A DNA stretch of 64,000 bases from Gemmatimonadaceae bacterium (GTDB lineage: Bacteria > Latescibacterota > UBA2968 > UBA8231): the NCBI GenBank assembly GCA_026706075.1, contig JAPOZM010000099.1:145980-209979 (forward strand), given 5' to 3'. Numbering within the stretch: position 1 is the first letter of the stretch; every line of letters begins with the position of its first letter. The notes below the pieces were generated by a model. The model saw nothing but the letters and a program-made list of their open reading frames with translations. It ran no database searches and was not told the origin of the DNA. Positions 19,201 to 27,837 of the stretch are shown here, in pieces. The position numbers and the translations under genes are program-made.

Positions 19201-19526
19201 AGGAGGACGTGGCCCTCATCAACGTCTTCCCCAATCCCTACTACGGGGTCAACGAGTCCGAGACCTCTCCCTACAACCACTTCGTAACCTTCAGCCACCT
19301 GCCGCAGAGGGCGACGGTGCGGCTCTATGACCTGGCCGGCAACCTCGTGCGGGTCCTGGAGAAGAGCGGTCCCGACTCGTTCCTGCGCTGGGACCTCAAC
19401 AACCACAACGGCCTGCCGGTGGCCAGCGGCATCTACCTCGCCCACCTGGAGTTGCCCGACATCGGCGCGGACCGGACCCTCAAACTGGTGATCGTGCAGG
19501 AGCAGCAGTTCCTGGAGAGCTACTGA
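16281..19526 (+). CDS. Large secreted surface protein with FlgD/T9SS-like C-terminal domain
   Basis: A 1081-residue exported protein starting at a GTG behind GGGGAG. Residues 1-23 look like a signal peptide (KKLITFVAAGALLGATGPVEG). A calcium-loop-like DNDGNGSYDPDVDEPG is near residue 193. The central 800 residues are beta-rich and belong to no family I can name. The last 95 residues form a FlgD-like Ig/sorting-type domain (VFPNPYYG, VRLYDLAGNLVRVL, LPVASGIYLAHLE), as found at the C-terminus of FCB-group secreted proteins. It lies between a TonB receptor and a PorV-like gene, so it is probably an outer-surface partner of the receptor exported with PorV help. Confidence 0.8.
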   Translation: MKKLITFVAAGALLGATGPVEGRGLQAYGAAKAAQDETIPGQQSLINVNNMSMWFKRDGWSGRNPLNDNSGVTFPRSTGAVIFQDGLIWGGIVKDGGAQELRVGGQTYEIGTVPGRIVSPGVAEDPDDPGVRIYRVRRDYRTADLRLDASESRGSGLSEVTDAQVEELRAEYERDWREWPWQKGAPYYDNDGNGSYDPDVDEPGVAGADQVAWFVINDLDEGATQSLYGSQPIGLEVQMLFWGYARTDALGDVIFKKYTVIYKGTSATPDTARIEDMYFAQWSDPDLGDYGDDFAGADVGLSLGYVYNSTDHDHTYDFFGLAPPAVGYDFLQGPVVPVYLKDENGDTVLDEEGQPVLDTSSQAIFNFGLRPGFRNLPMTSFVYFAAGSAISDPDLGDYIGTQQWYNLLRGFQPQPDIDNPVPYTNPLTGEATLFTLDGDPTTAQGWNDGVPLPSGDRRIVLNTGPFQMALGDTQEVVVALLGGISTDRLRSVSKLKFSDQFVQDAYNNFFQVPSPPAGPDVRVTELEARVLLDWGWNDEAIRQTEADDGSGFLFEGYNLYQLPSAEAPLDQGTRLATFDLENGVAAVLGIALDDESGVILEVPLQVGSDFGVRRRAWVTHDALRGGPLVNGQEYYFAITAYNRNTAEGAAVTTLESSPRTIICVPRKPPLGTRYGSEADDSVPVDHVGGSEGSVAVQVVDPTRTTGDSYEVAFGEEEGAVVWSLVNTSQGQTLLEDQTDQAGSPFYLAEDGIEVRVSGPPLSINRWDWLRDGEPNNDDRWLSGVNWGGGSFFGGADLGMNFFGSSITTGAEFVAVEIRFSNTNTQKAYRYLRGGDPNYGFQDFVEVPFTVWDIDSDPPRQLNAAFVENSESLAENGTWLPVTFEEDLGGREYLFILKSDYSDQSLAQYAEGNIAAGAAAFDVLYAMWLYVRPGHENTELADGQALRFTPYRVNTPADVFRFEVPGTLFDPELQKEDVALINVFPNPYYGVNESETSPYNHFVTFSHLPQRATVRLYDLAGNLVRVLEKSGPDSFLRWDLNNHNGLPVASGIYLAHLELPDIGADRTLKLVIVQEQQFLESY

Positions 19527-19537
19527 GGAGACCTGTC

Positions 19538-20566
19538 ATGACTCGAATTCAAAAGACCGTCCCCCTCCTGCTGGCGGGCCTTCTCTTCCTGGGCGCCACC
19601 CAGGCCGACGCGGCGGGGCGCGACCGCATCGGCACCTCCGCGGCGCCCGAGCTGCTGATTCCGGTGGGGGCCCGCGGCATGGCCCTCGGGGGCGCCTCCA
19701 TCGCCACCACCTCGGGGGTCGACGCCCTGCACTGGAATCCCGCGGGACTCTTCCGGTCCGCCAACCGGGTCGACCTGATGGTGTCGACGATGGATTACAT
19801 CGCCGGGGTCCAGGTCAACTACCTGGCCGTGGGCAGCCACTTTTCCGGCCTCGGAAACCTCGCTGTCAGTCTCAAGTCGCTGGACATCGGGGACATCCCG
19901 ATCACCACCGAGGGCCAGCCCGACGGGACGGGGGGCAGCTTCAGGCCGACCTTCTTCACCGTGGGGGTTCACTACGGCCGCGGCCTGACGGACCGCATCG
20001 GCCTGGGCACCACCCTTCACTACATCACCAACCGGGTCGACCGCGCCCAGGCGACGGGTCTCTCCTTCAGCGCCGGACTCCAGTACCTCGACCTGGCCGA
20101 CATCCCGGGGCTGGACCTGGGGGTGACGGTCAAGCACATCGGCCAGCGCATGAGGTTCGAGGGCCCGGGCCTGCTGAACCGGGGCGACCTGGGCACCCTG
20201 CGGCGAGGTCCTTCCTTCTACAACGTCGAGGCGAGCTCGGCCGATCTGCCCTCGACCTTCGAGCTGGGTCTGGCCTGGAACCGACCGCTGCCGGGGATGG
20301 GGGAGCTGAACCTCAGCTCAGTCTTCCAGCACCACAACTACAGCTACGACCAGTACAAGGTGGGAGTCGAGTACGAGTACAGTGAGTTCCTGGCCCTGCG
20401 CGGCGGTTTCGACTACGCCGCCGACGCCGAGGACGACACCTACCTCTTCGGCAACAGCTTCGGCCTGGGGCTGGCTTTCGGCCCCGGCGTCCGCCTCGAC
20501 TACGCCTACGGCGGCGTCGACCGCTTCGACGCGCTCCACACCTTTACCTTCCAGCTCGGCTTCTGA
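19538..20566 (+). CDS. PorV/PorQ family outer-membrane protein
   Basis: A 342-residue protein with GAGGAG before the ATG and a signal peptide ending near residue 26 (TQADA). It has the hallmark PorV/PorQ N-terminus: LLIPVGARGMALGGA, then TSGVDALHWNPAGL. The remainder is alternating amphipathic strands ending in FTFQLGF, as expected for a 14-strand FadL-like barrel. In Bacteroidetes PorV shuttles type IX substrates to the attachment complex. Homologues are common in FCB candidate phyla, where a complete T9SS is often not evident. Its place 11 bases after a gene with a sorting-like C-terminal domain supports a cargo/PorV pair. Confidence 0.88.
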   Translation: MTRIQKTVPLLLAGLLFLGATQADAAGRDRIGTSAAPELLIPVGARGMALGGASIATTSGVDALHWNPAGLFRSANRVDLMVSTMDYIAGVQVNYLAVGSHFSGLGNLAVSLKSLDIGDIPITTEGQPDGTGGSFRPTFFTVGVHYGRGLTDRIGLGTTLHYITNRVDRAQATGLSFSAGLQYLDLADIPGLDLGVTVKHIGQRMRFEGPGLLNRGDLGTLRRGPSFYNVEASSADLPSTFELGLAWNRPLPGMGELNLSSVFQHHNYSYDQYKVGVEYEYSEFLALRGGFDYAADAEDDTYLFGNSFGLGLAFGPGVRLDYAYGGVDRFDALHTFTFQLGF

Positions 20567-20600
20567 GTCCAGCTCCGTTTTCCAAACGGCCGCCGGTCCC

Positions 20601-23600
20601 ATGGGGGACTGGCGGCCGCGCCTCCGCTGTCCTGCTGGGGATCCTCCTGGCCTGGGGGTACGCCGAGGCCCAGTCCCAGGCGACCACCGGGGTGATCCGC
20701 GGTCTGGTGCAGGACCAGTTCGGCCGTCCCGTGGCCGGGGCCCGGATCGCCCTCCGGGAGAGCCGCACCAACTACGAGCGCACCCTCGTCTCGTCCGGCC
20801 CCGGGTCGTTCACCGCGGCCCTGCTGCCCCTCGGCTCCTACGACGTCACCGTGCGCGCCCCCGGTTGGAGCGAGGTGCGCCGGACCGGGGTGCGGGTGCG
20901 GGTGGGGCAGACGGTGGAGCTGACGATCGAGCTCCTGCCGCAGATGGAGGAGGTCGTCGTCGAGGCCGCGGCGCCCGCGGTGGACGTCACCCGCAGCGGC
21001 CCGGCCACGCGCCTTCCGGAGGAGGCGGTGGGGGAGCTGCCCAACAACGGCCGCAACTTCCTCGACCTGACCCTGCTGACCCCGGGGGCGGCGATCGTCC
21101 AGGGCCCCGACGGCGACGAGCTGAGCATCGCCGGCCAGCGGGGCATCCACAACAACATCTCCGTGGACGGGGCCGACTTCAACAACCCCTTCTTCGGCGA
21201 GCAGCGCGGCGGCCAGCGCCCGGCCTTCACCTTCAACCTCGACGCCGTCCAGGAGATGGTCGTCGTGCCCCAGGGGGCCAACGCCGAGTTCGGCCGTTCC
21301 AGCGGCGGCTTCGTGAACGTCATCACCAAGTCGGGCGGCAACGACCTGAGCGGCTCCCTGCACCTCTTCGGCAAGAGCTCGGCCCTGTCGGGCCCGGCCC
21401 GCCACGACGGCCTGGAGCGGGAGCCGGACTTCCGCCAGGGCCAGTTCGGCTTCACCCTCGGCGGGCCCTTGAAGAAGGACCGCGCCTTCTACTTCATCGC
21501 CTACGACCAGCAGGCCCTGCGCGACACCCGGCAGGACGACGCCGGTCGCATCGACGCCCGGCTGCGCGGCTTCATGGACACGGCCTTCGACGGCGCCCTG
21601 GCCGGCGACTACGGCCCCATCGACCGCACCGACGACGCCCGGGCCCTGCTCGCCAAGGTCGACTGGCACCTCTCCGGCCGCCACTCCGCCACCCTCAAGT
21701 ACAACTACACCTGGTCCGAGCAGGTGAACGGCACCTTCGACGTCGACTCGTGGGCGCGCAGCGCCAACGCCGTGGAGAGGGACTGGTCCCACGCCTTCAA
21801 CGGCAGCCTGGTCTCGCTGCTGTCGCCGGCGGCGACCAACGAGCTGCGCTTCCAGCTCTCCCGCGAGGACCGCCCGCGCCCCTACCGGGGCCCGGTCAAC
21901 CCGGCTACCGGGCGGCCCTTCCCGGACACGGCCATGGACTTCGAGCACGGCTACCGCTTCGGGATGCCCTACTTCATCCCCGTGGACTACTACGACACCC
22001 GCGTCCAGCTGTTGAACAACGTCTCCCTGGCCCGGGGCGGCCACCTCTTCAAGGCCGGCGTCGAGTGGAACCGCGCCGAGTCGACCCAGACCTTCATCGG
22101 CTTCGCAAACGGCCGCTACATCTTCGGCTCGGTCGACGGCTTCCTGAACTTCGTCGACCAGGGCCCCGGCTACCTGGAGTGCTCCGACGGCAGCACGAGC
22201 GCCAGCGGGGCCTGCCCCGAGGGCACCGAGATCACCGGCCCGGTCCTGGTCTACCTGCAGCAGTCCGGCGTCGGCGGGCTCACCGTGGAGCAGGCCGGCA
22301 CCCAGGAGATCCCCCAGCACGACCTGGCCCTCTTCGTCCAGGACAGCTGGAAGGCCACCGACCGGCTCACCGTCGACTACGGCCTGCGCTGGGAGGCGCA
22401 GGTCCAGCCCGAGCCGATCACCGCGCCCGAGGAGGTGTTCTTCGCCGGCTTCATCGGCCGCGAGGTGACCAACGAGACCGGGAGCTACGAGTTCCCGTCC
22501 GACGGCCGCATCCCTTCCGACCGGGGCATGCTCCAGCCCCGCCTGGGGGTGGCCTGGGACGTGCGGGGCGACGGGCGCACCCTGGTGCGCGCCAGCGCCG
22601 GCCTCTACCACGCCCGCATCCCCGGCCTGAACCTGGCCAGCTCGCGCTCGACCAACGGATCCCGCGGACAGTCGATCTTCCGCTCCAGCGCCCTGACCCC
22701 GGTCCTCGGCCCGCCGCCGGCCTTCGGCGAGCTGCTGCCCGCGCCCCCCGGCGAGCCGTTCCGCCCCAACATCTACGTCTTCCACCGCGAGTTCGAGAAC
22801 CCCCGCACCCTCAGCCTCCACGCGGGGCTGGAGCGCCAGCTGCACCCCTCGGGCCTGGTGGGCTCCGCCGACTACACCCACGCCCGCACCGACGGCCTGA
22901 CGCGCTTCATCAACCACAACGATGCCGCCTTCGGCTCCCCCTGGTCCTCGGGCCTGGGTCCCGACGGCGGCAACGGCCTCGGCGACCTCACCGTGGTGGA
23001 GAGCACGGCCCGGTCGCGCTACCACGGCCTCGGCCTCGGCCTGCGGCGGACGGCGGCGGAGGGGGAGGTGCAGTTCCAGGTCAACTACACCCTGTCGTGG
23101 GACAGGTCCGACGACGACAACGAGCGCGACCCCTTCACCTTCCGCTACGTCGACCCCACGCGGCTGGAGCGCGAGTGGGGCTGGTCCGACCGCGACCAGC
23201 GCCACCGCCTCAACGCCTGGGCCCTGGCGCCCCTGCCCGGCGGGCTCTTCCTCAACCAGCGCCTGAGCTGGTACTCGGCCCAGCCCGTCTCCGAGGCCTG
23301 CGGCGACGATGGCCGCGGCTCGGGGCGGCCGGCGGTCAACCCCTGGGGCGCCCTCTCCGACCGCATCTGCCCCGACGGCACCATCCTCCGGCGCAACACC
23401 CTGCGCAAGGAGCGGGGTTTCTTCTCGTGGGACCTGCGCCTGACGCGGCCCATCCCTCTCGGGGAGGGCCGGCTGGAGGCGATCGTCGAGGTCTTCAACC
23501 TCCTCGACACCGACAACTACCGCGAGCCCTCGAGCGCCGGCCTGCTCTTCAACTTCGACGGCACCGTGCAGTCGGGCCTGGGGGACCCCCGCGAGGTGCA

Positions 23601-23625
23601 GCTCGGCCTGCGCTACGCCTGGTAG
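20601..23625 (+). CDS. Oar-like TonB-dependent receptor; start region needs a one-base correction
   Basis: About 1005 residues. It has a carboxypeptidase-like domain (IRGLVQDQFGRPVAGARIAL), the plug with the Oar-type blocks ELPNNGRNFLDLTLLTPGA and GANAEFGRSSGGFVNVITKS, and a barrel ending in the aromatic LGLRYAW. In the barrel's reading frame a signal peptide (SAVLLGILLAWGYAEAQ, from 20623) precedes the domain, but no ATG or GTG lies upstream of it in frame. The ATG at 20601 is out of frame by one base because of a five-G run at 20603-20607. With four Gs the protein would begin MGTGGRASAVLLGILLAWG, a textbook signal peptide. Starting at the GTG at 20692 would delete it. The nucleoside permease gene follows after 1 base. 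Confidence 0.85.
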
Positions 23626-23626
23626 C

Positions 23627-24862
23627 GTGGAACGCCTCGTCAGCCTCTTCGGACTGCTGGTGATGGTCGCCCTGACCTTCGCCCTCAGCGCCGACCGCCG
23701 CCGCGTCGACCTGCGCCTGGTCGCCGCCGGGGTGGGGCTTCAGTTCGTCCTGGCCCTTCTCGTGCTCAAGACGGGGCCGGGACAGGCTCTCTTCGCCCAC
23801 GCCGGCGCCTTCTTCACCGGCCTCCTCGGCTACGTCGACTTCGGCTCCCGCTTCGTCTTCGGCGACGCCTTCGAGGACCACTTCTTCGCCTTCAAGGTCC
23901 TGCCCACGATCATCTTCGTCTCCGCCCTCATGAGCATCCTCTACCACCTGGGCCTGATGCAGCCGGTGGTGGCGGCCTTCGCCTGGGTCATGCGCCGCAC
24001 CCTGCGGACCTCGGGCGCCGAGAGCCTGGCGGCGGCGGCCAACATCTTCGTCGGCCAGAGCGAGGCGCCCCTGGTGGTTCGCCCCTACGTGGCCGCCATG
24101 ACCCGCTCGGAGCTGATGGCCCTGATGGTGGGCGGCTTCGCCACCATCGCCGGCGCCGTGCTGGCCGCCTTCGTCGGCCTCGGGATCGACGCCGCCCACC
24201 TGCTGGCCGCCTCGGTGATCTCGGCCCCGGCGGCGCTCATGGCCGCCAAGGTGATGGAGCCGGAGATGGAGACCCCCGCCACGCAGGGGAAGGCGGCGGC
24301 GCGGGTGGAGCGCACCGCCGGCAACGTGGTGGAGGCGGCGGCTGACGGCACCCTCGACGGCCTGCGGCTGGCCCTCAACGTGGCGGCCATGCTCATCGCC
24401 GCCCTCGGGCTGATCGCCCTCCTCGACGGCGCCCTGGGCTGGGCCGGCCGGGGCGCGGGCTGGCTCCTCGGCCTGGAGGGGATGGAGTGGTCCCTGTCGG
24501 CGGCCCTGGGCTACCTCTTCGCCCCCTTCGCCTGGCTCATGGGCATCGAGGCCGCCGACTGCCTGCGCGCCGGCGAGCTGCTGGGCAAGAAGATGGTGGC
24601 CAACGAGTTCGTCTCCTACGTACAGTTGAGCCAGTGGATGCAGCCCGGCTCGGGGGTGGAGCTGAGCCCGCGCTCGGTGGTGATCCTGACCTACGCCCTG
24701 TGCGGCTTCGCCAACTTCAGCAGCATCGGCATCCAGATCGGCGGCATCGGCGGCATCGCCCCCGAGCGCCGGTCCGACCTGGCCCGCCTCGGCTTCCGCG
24801 CCATGCTCGGCGGCACCCTGGCCTGCTTCATGACCGCCTGCGTGGCCGGGATCCTGCTGTAG
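23627..24862 (+). CDS. nupC: Concentrative nucleoside transporter (NupC/CNT family)
   Basis: A 411-residue inner-membrane protein starting at a GTG one base after the receptor's stop. The CNT signature ANIFVGQSEAPLVVRPYVAAMTR (shown in part: NIFVGQSEAPLV) is near residue 140. It is followed by TIAGAVLAAFVGLG and the hairpin ISAPAALMAAKVMEPE, then ALCGFANFSSIGIQIGG toward the C-terminus. CNT proteins import nucleosides with protons or sodium. Tight coupling to a TonB receptor suggests the pair handles nucleosides or nucleotides released from DNA, RNA or nucleotide sugars across both membranes. The family call is firm; the exact nucleoside preference is not visible. Confidence 0.93.
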   Translation: MERLVSLFGLLVMVALTFALSADRRRVDLRLVAAGVGLQFVLALLVLKTGPGQALFAHAGAFFTGLLGYVDFGSRFVFGDAFEDHFFAFKVLPTIIFVSALMSILYHLGLMQPVVAAFAWVMRRTLRTSGAESLAAAANIFVGQSEAPLVVRPYVAAMTRSELMALMVGGFATIAGAVLAAFVGLGIDAAHLLAASVISAPAALMAAKVMEPEMETPATQGKAAARVERTAGNVVEAAADGTLDGLRLALNVAAMLIAALGLIALLDGALGWAGRGAGWLLGLEGMEWSLSAALGYLFAPFAWLMGIEAADCLRAGELLGKKMVANEFVSYVQLSQWMQPGSGVELSPRSVVILTYALCGFANFSSIGIQIGGIGGIAPERRSDLARLGFRAMLGGTLACFMTACVAGILL

Positions 24863-24885
24863 ATTCACTCCCGGAGGAGGGAGCG

Positions 24886-25569
24886 ATGGCGCCACCCAGA
24901 GACTCCGCGGCCCGTACCGCGGGGTGGCTGCTGCTGATCACCGCCGCCGCCACCGTCTTGGCGGTCATCGGCCGCGTGGGCGCCACGGAGCTGGCCCCGC
25001 TGCACCAGTCGCTGACCGCCATCGCCGCCAACCCGGGGCTCTACGGGTTCGGCGGCGCGGCCCGGCTCGTCTCGGGATGCACCCTCTACATGGCGGCCTG
25101 GTCCCTGCTCCGCACCTGGATCATGCGCCGGCGCCTCGGCTCACGGCCGGTACCCGTGCTGCTGGCCGTCTCCGGAGCGGCCACGGCCATCTCCGGCGCC
25201 TGCGCGGTCGCCCTGGCCGCCACCGCGCCCCAGCTCGACCTCATGGGCGAGCTCGACTACGTGCGTCCGCCCACGGTCGTGCTGCTGCACGCCACATGGA
25301 TCACCGGCAAGGCCGGGTTCAGCCTGGCCGGACTGGCCCTGATCGCGGCGGCCCACCGGCAGTGGCGCGTCGGCGGCTTCCTGCAACCGATCGCCCCGGT
25401 CTCGGCGCTCATCGGCGCCGGCATGCAGCTCATCTGGTTCGGGGCCGCGGTGGCGGCCCACTACATCACGGGACCCGCCTTCGTGGTGTGGCTCGCCGGC
25501 ATCGGCATCCTGCTGGTGACCGGCCGCGTGGAACGGCGGTTCGCCGCCCTGGCGGAGGAGGGATCGTGA
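24886..25569 (+). CDS. Polytopic membrane protein of unknown function
   Basis: A 227-residue protein with a strong GGAGGAGGG before the ATG. It has six or seven hydrophobic segments, starting with TAGWLLLITAAATVLAVIG and ending at VVWLAGIGILLVTG, plus a short basic C-terminal tail. The pattern resembles DUF4386-type membrane proteins, but I cannot assign a function. It sits 23 bases after the nucleoside permease and 2 bases before a Tat-exported protein gene, so it belongs to the same operon. Confidence 0.7.
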   Translation: MAPPRDSAARTAGWLLLITAAATVLAVIGRVGATELAPLHQSLTAIAANPGLYGFGGAARLVSGCTLYMAAWSLLRTWIMRRRLGSRPVPVLLAVSGAATAISGACAVALAATAPQLDLMGELDYVRPPTVVLLHATWITGKAGFSLAGLALIAAAHRQWRVGGFLQPIAPVSALIGAGMQLIWFGAAVAAHYITGPAFVVWLAGIGILLVTGRVERRFAALAEEGS

Positions 25570-25571
25570 CC

Positions 25572-26873
25572 ATGGAGACCCCGATGACAACGGATCGCCG
25601 CACCTTCCTGGGCCATCTCCTCGCCGCCGGCTGGGGGCTGGGCAGCGCCTCGCTCCTGCGCGCCCAGGATCTGGCTCCGCCCGGAGGCGAGGTCCGCAGG
25701 AAGATCGCCTTCCTCGGCACGGAGGTGCGTACGCACTCACACGCCCAGCACTTCCTCGACCGCCTGGCCATGGGTTACGGGTGGGGCGGGCACTGGCAGG
25801 AGCCGCGCCTGGAGATCGCCTCGGTCTACATCGACCAGTTTCCGGACGGGGACCTGGGGCGGCAACGCATCGAGAAATACGGGCTGAGACTCTATCCCGG
25901 CATCGAGGAAGCCCTCACCCTCGGTACCGGCCAGCTAGCCGTCGACGGGGTGGTCGTCATCGCCGAGCATGGTAAATACCCCAGCAACGAGAAGGGCCAG
26001 AGACTCTACCCGCGCTACCAGTGGTTCAAGGAGTGCGTGAACGTCTTCGAGCAGTCCGGGCGGTCGGTTCCCGTCTTCAACGACAAGCACCTCTCCACCG
26101 ACTGGGAGGAGTGCGTCGAGATGGTGGCGGACTCCAAGCGCCTCGATTTCCCGTTTTTCGCCGGCTCCTCCCTTCCGGTCACGCGCCGCATGCCCTGCCT
26201 CGACATGCCCCACGCGACTCCTCTCGAGGAGAGCGTCTGCGTCGCCTACGGCGGCCCAGACAGCTACGACATCCACGCCCTGGAGACGGCCCAGTGCATG
26301 TCGGAACGCCGCCAGGGCGGCGAGGTCGGCATCCGGAGCGTCCTCGCCCTCCGCGATCAGGCGATGTGGGACCACGTCTTCCGCAGCGACCGGGCCGGCA
26401 CCCGCCGCCTCATCGAATCGGCATTGACCCGCAGCCACAATCTCCCCGTGAGCGGCGGCTACTACACCGACCCCATCACCTGCGAGTGGGCCCGCGAGAA
26501 CTTCGGCCGGGCCATCGGCTACTTCATCGAGCACCGCGACGGGTTCCGCACCTCCATGTTCCTGGTCGGCATCCAGGACTTCAACTACGCCGGGCTTCGC
26601 GCCGATGATGGTGAGATCATCTCGACCCAGATGTATCTTCCCATGCCCGGCCACGGCTCCACCACCGCCGACTTCTTTCACCCCCTCGTGCGGCACATCG
26701 AGGAGACCGTCCTCACCGGCCAGGTCCCGTACCCCGCCGAACGCACCCTCCTCACCTCCGGCATGGTCATCGCCGGAGTCGAGAGCCTGCACCGGGGCGG
26801 CGTGCCGATCGATACGCCCGAGATGGGGGTGCGCTACACGGTGGGGCCGGAATCGACCTACTGGCGGGGGTGA
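25572..26873 (+). CDS. Tat-exported protein of unknown function
   Basis: A 433-residue protein with a twin-arginine signal (TTDRRTFLGHLL, followed by AAGWGLGSASLL). The start at 25572 is placed about 10 bases after GGAGGG; MTTDRRT at 25584 is the alternative. The mature part begins KIAFLGTEVRTHSHAQHFLDRL and has an alternating alpha/beta pattern with conserved-looking acidic and histidine segments (VDGVVVIAEHGKYPSNEKGQ, VPVFNDKHLSTDWEE). This looks like a periplasmic oxidoreductase- or hydrolase-like fold of the kind seen with Planctomycete and Latescibacter sugar genes. No catalytic family could be named. Tat export implies folding, possibly with a cofactor, before transport. Confidence 0.72.
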   Translation: METPMTTDRRTFLGHLLAAGWGLGSASLLRAQDLAPPGGEVRRKIAFLGTEVRTHSHAQHFLDRLAMGYGWGGHWQEPRLEIASVYIDQFPDGDLGRQRIEKYGLRLYPGIEEALTLGTGQLAVDGVVVIAEHGKYPSNEKGQRLYPRYQWFKECVNVFEQSGRSVPVFNDKHLSTDWEECVEMVADSKRLDFPFFAGSSLPVTRRMPCLDMPHATPLEESVCVAYGGPDSYDIHALETAQCMSERRQGGEVGIRSVLALRDQAMWDHVFRSDRAGTRRLIESALTRSHNLPVSGGYYTDPITCEWARENFGRAIGYFIEHRDGFRTSMFLVGIQDFNYAGLRADDGEIISTQMYLPMPGHGSTTADFFHPLVRHIEETVLTGQVPYPAERTLLTSGMVIAGVESLHRGGVPIDTPEMGVRYTVGPESTYWRG

Positions 26874-27009
26874 GGGATCTGTGAGCAACGGCGCACCACA
26901 AGGTCCATTGGGCCAGCCGAATCGACCTTGTTTTCGCCTCCAAGCATCGATCGAGGAGGCTGCTGCACCAATGCGCCTGGTCCTGAAGACGCCCGCGTCG
27001 CTGGAGGTG

Positions 27010-27037
27010 TTGCCCATCTGCCGGAGCGCCCTATGTT
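27010..27037 (+). promoter_or_regulatory. Sigma-70-like promoter of vapBC
   Basis: TTGCCC (27010-27015), a 16-base spacer and TATGTT (27032-27037) lie 32 bases upstream of the antitoxin ATG. The placement fits a dedicated promoter for the toxin-antitoxin pair. Confidence 0.5.
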
Positions 27038-27048
27038 TGTGCAGCACA
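27038..27048. promoter_or_regulatory. Palindrome at vapBC start site, autoregulation operator candidate
   Basis: TGTGCAGCACA is a perfect 5+1+5 palindrome immediately after the -10 hexamer, covering the expected transcription start. Antitoxins with ribbon-helix-helix domains bind short palindromes here to repress their own operon. Confidence 0.5.
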
Positions 27049-27068
27049 GAAACTGTGAGGCTGTAACC

Positions 27069-27410
27069 ATGAAGAACATCACCGTTTCCGTCGACGAACA
27101 GACCCACCGGCTTGCCCGCATCCGGGCGGCGGAGCTGGACACGTCGGTATCCGCCCTGGTCCGGGACTACCTGAAGAACCTGGTGGAGGATCGCGCCGAC
27201 CGAACAGCGGACAGGAGGCTGCAGGCGGAGACGGAAGTCGAATGTCGCCGCAGGATGTTGCGTGAGGTCATCGAGAAGATCACCGCCAACGGAGGCGGAC
27301 TGCGCATGGCTGACAACCTGTCCCGGGAGGAGCTGTACGACCGGGCCAGGGCAAGGGCCGAGGCTCAGGCAGCGGCCGACGCCGAAGATCAGGCCCGCAA
27401 ACGCGGCTGA
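27069..27410 (+). CDS. vapB: Ribbon-helix-helix antitoxin (VapB-like)
   Basis: A 113-residue protein with GAGG nine bases before the ATG. The N-terminus KNITVSVDEQTHRLARIRAAELDTSVSALVRDYL is the beta-helix-helix DNA-binding fold (in short: NITVSVDEQ then SALVRDYL). The C-terminal half is a highly charged helix that would wrap around and neutralise the toxin. The gene lies 5 bases before a PIN-domain toxin gene. It probably represses its own promoter through the palindrome just upstream. Confidence 0.85.
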   Translation: MKNITVSVDEQTHRLARIRAAELDTSVSALVRDYLKNLVEDRADRTADRRLQAETEVECRRRMLREVIEKITANGGGLRMADNLSREELYDRARARAEAQAAADAEDQARKRG

Positions 27411-27415
27411 GCGCC

Positions 27416-27829
27416 GTGCGCTTTGTCGATACGAACGTGCTGTTGTATGCGGTGAGCGCTCTGTCCGAGGACGCTGACAAGCGTCTTCGCGCTCTCAGAC
27501 TCCTGGAAGCGGAGGACCTCGCGTTGTCCGTGCAGGTACTCCAGGAGTTCTATCACCAGGCAACGCGCTCCACCCGCCTGGGAGCGATCACTCAAGAGCA
27601 TGCGCTGGAATTCATCCAAGGCATCGGTCACCTTCCAGTCCAGGACATCACCATCGGTCTGTTCCGTGCCGCCACCGCCATCAGCCGACGCTTCCAGCTG
27701 TCCTACTGGGACGGCGCCATTCTTGCGGCGGCGCGCGCCTTGAAATGCGATGCGGTCTACTCGGAAGACCTCAGTTCGGAGCAGGACTACGATGGCCTCC
27801 GGATCATAGACCCGTTCGCAGAGCAGTAG
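27416..27829 (+). CDS. vapC: PIN-domain ribonuclease toxin (VapC-like)
   Basis: A 137-residue PIN-domain protein starting at a GTG 5 bases after the antitoxin. The four acidic metal ligands expected for the fold are present: Asp5 (FVDTNVLLY), Glu44 (QEFYHQ), Asp99 (SYWDGAI) and Asp118 (YSEDL). VapC toxins cut initiator tRNA, other tRNAs or rRNA when the antitoxin is degraded. With the upstream gene it forms a complete type II toxin-antitoxin module at the left end of an accessory island. Confidence 0.9.
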   Translation: MRFVDTNVLLYAVSALSEDADKRLRALRLLEAEDLALSVQVLQEFYHQATRSTRLGAITQEHALEFIQGIGHLPVQDITIGLFRAATAISRRFQLSYWDGAILAAARALKCDAVYSEDLSSEQDYDGLRIIDPFAEQ

Positions 27830-27837
27830 GCTCCACA

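Noticed and set aside
20382..23663. Plus-strand frame over the second TonB receptor
   Set aside because: Proline/arginine-rich out-of-frame translation; the receptor motifs are all in the neighbouring frame. Only its first bases matter, as evidence for the start-site frame break.
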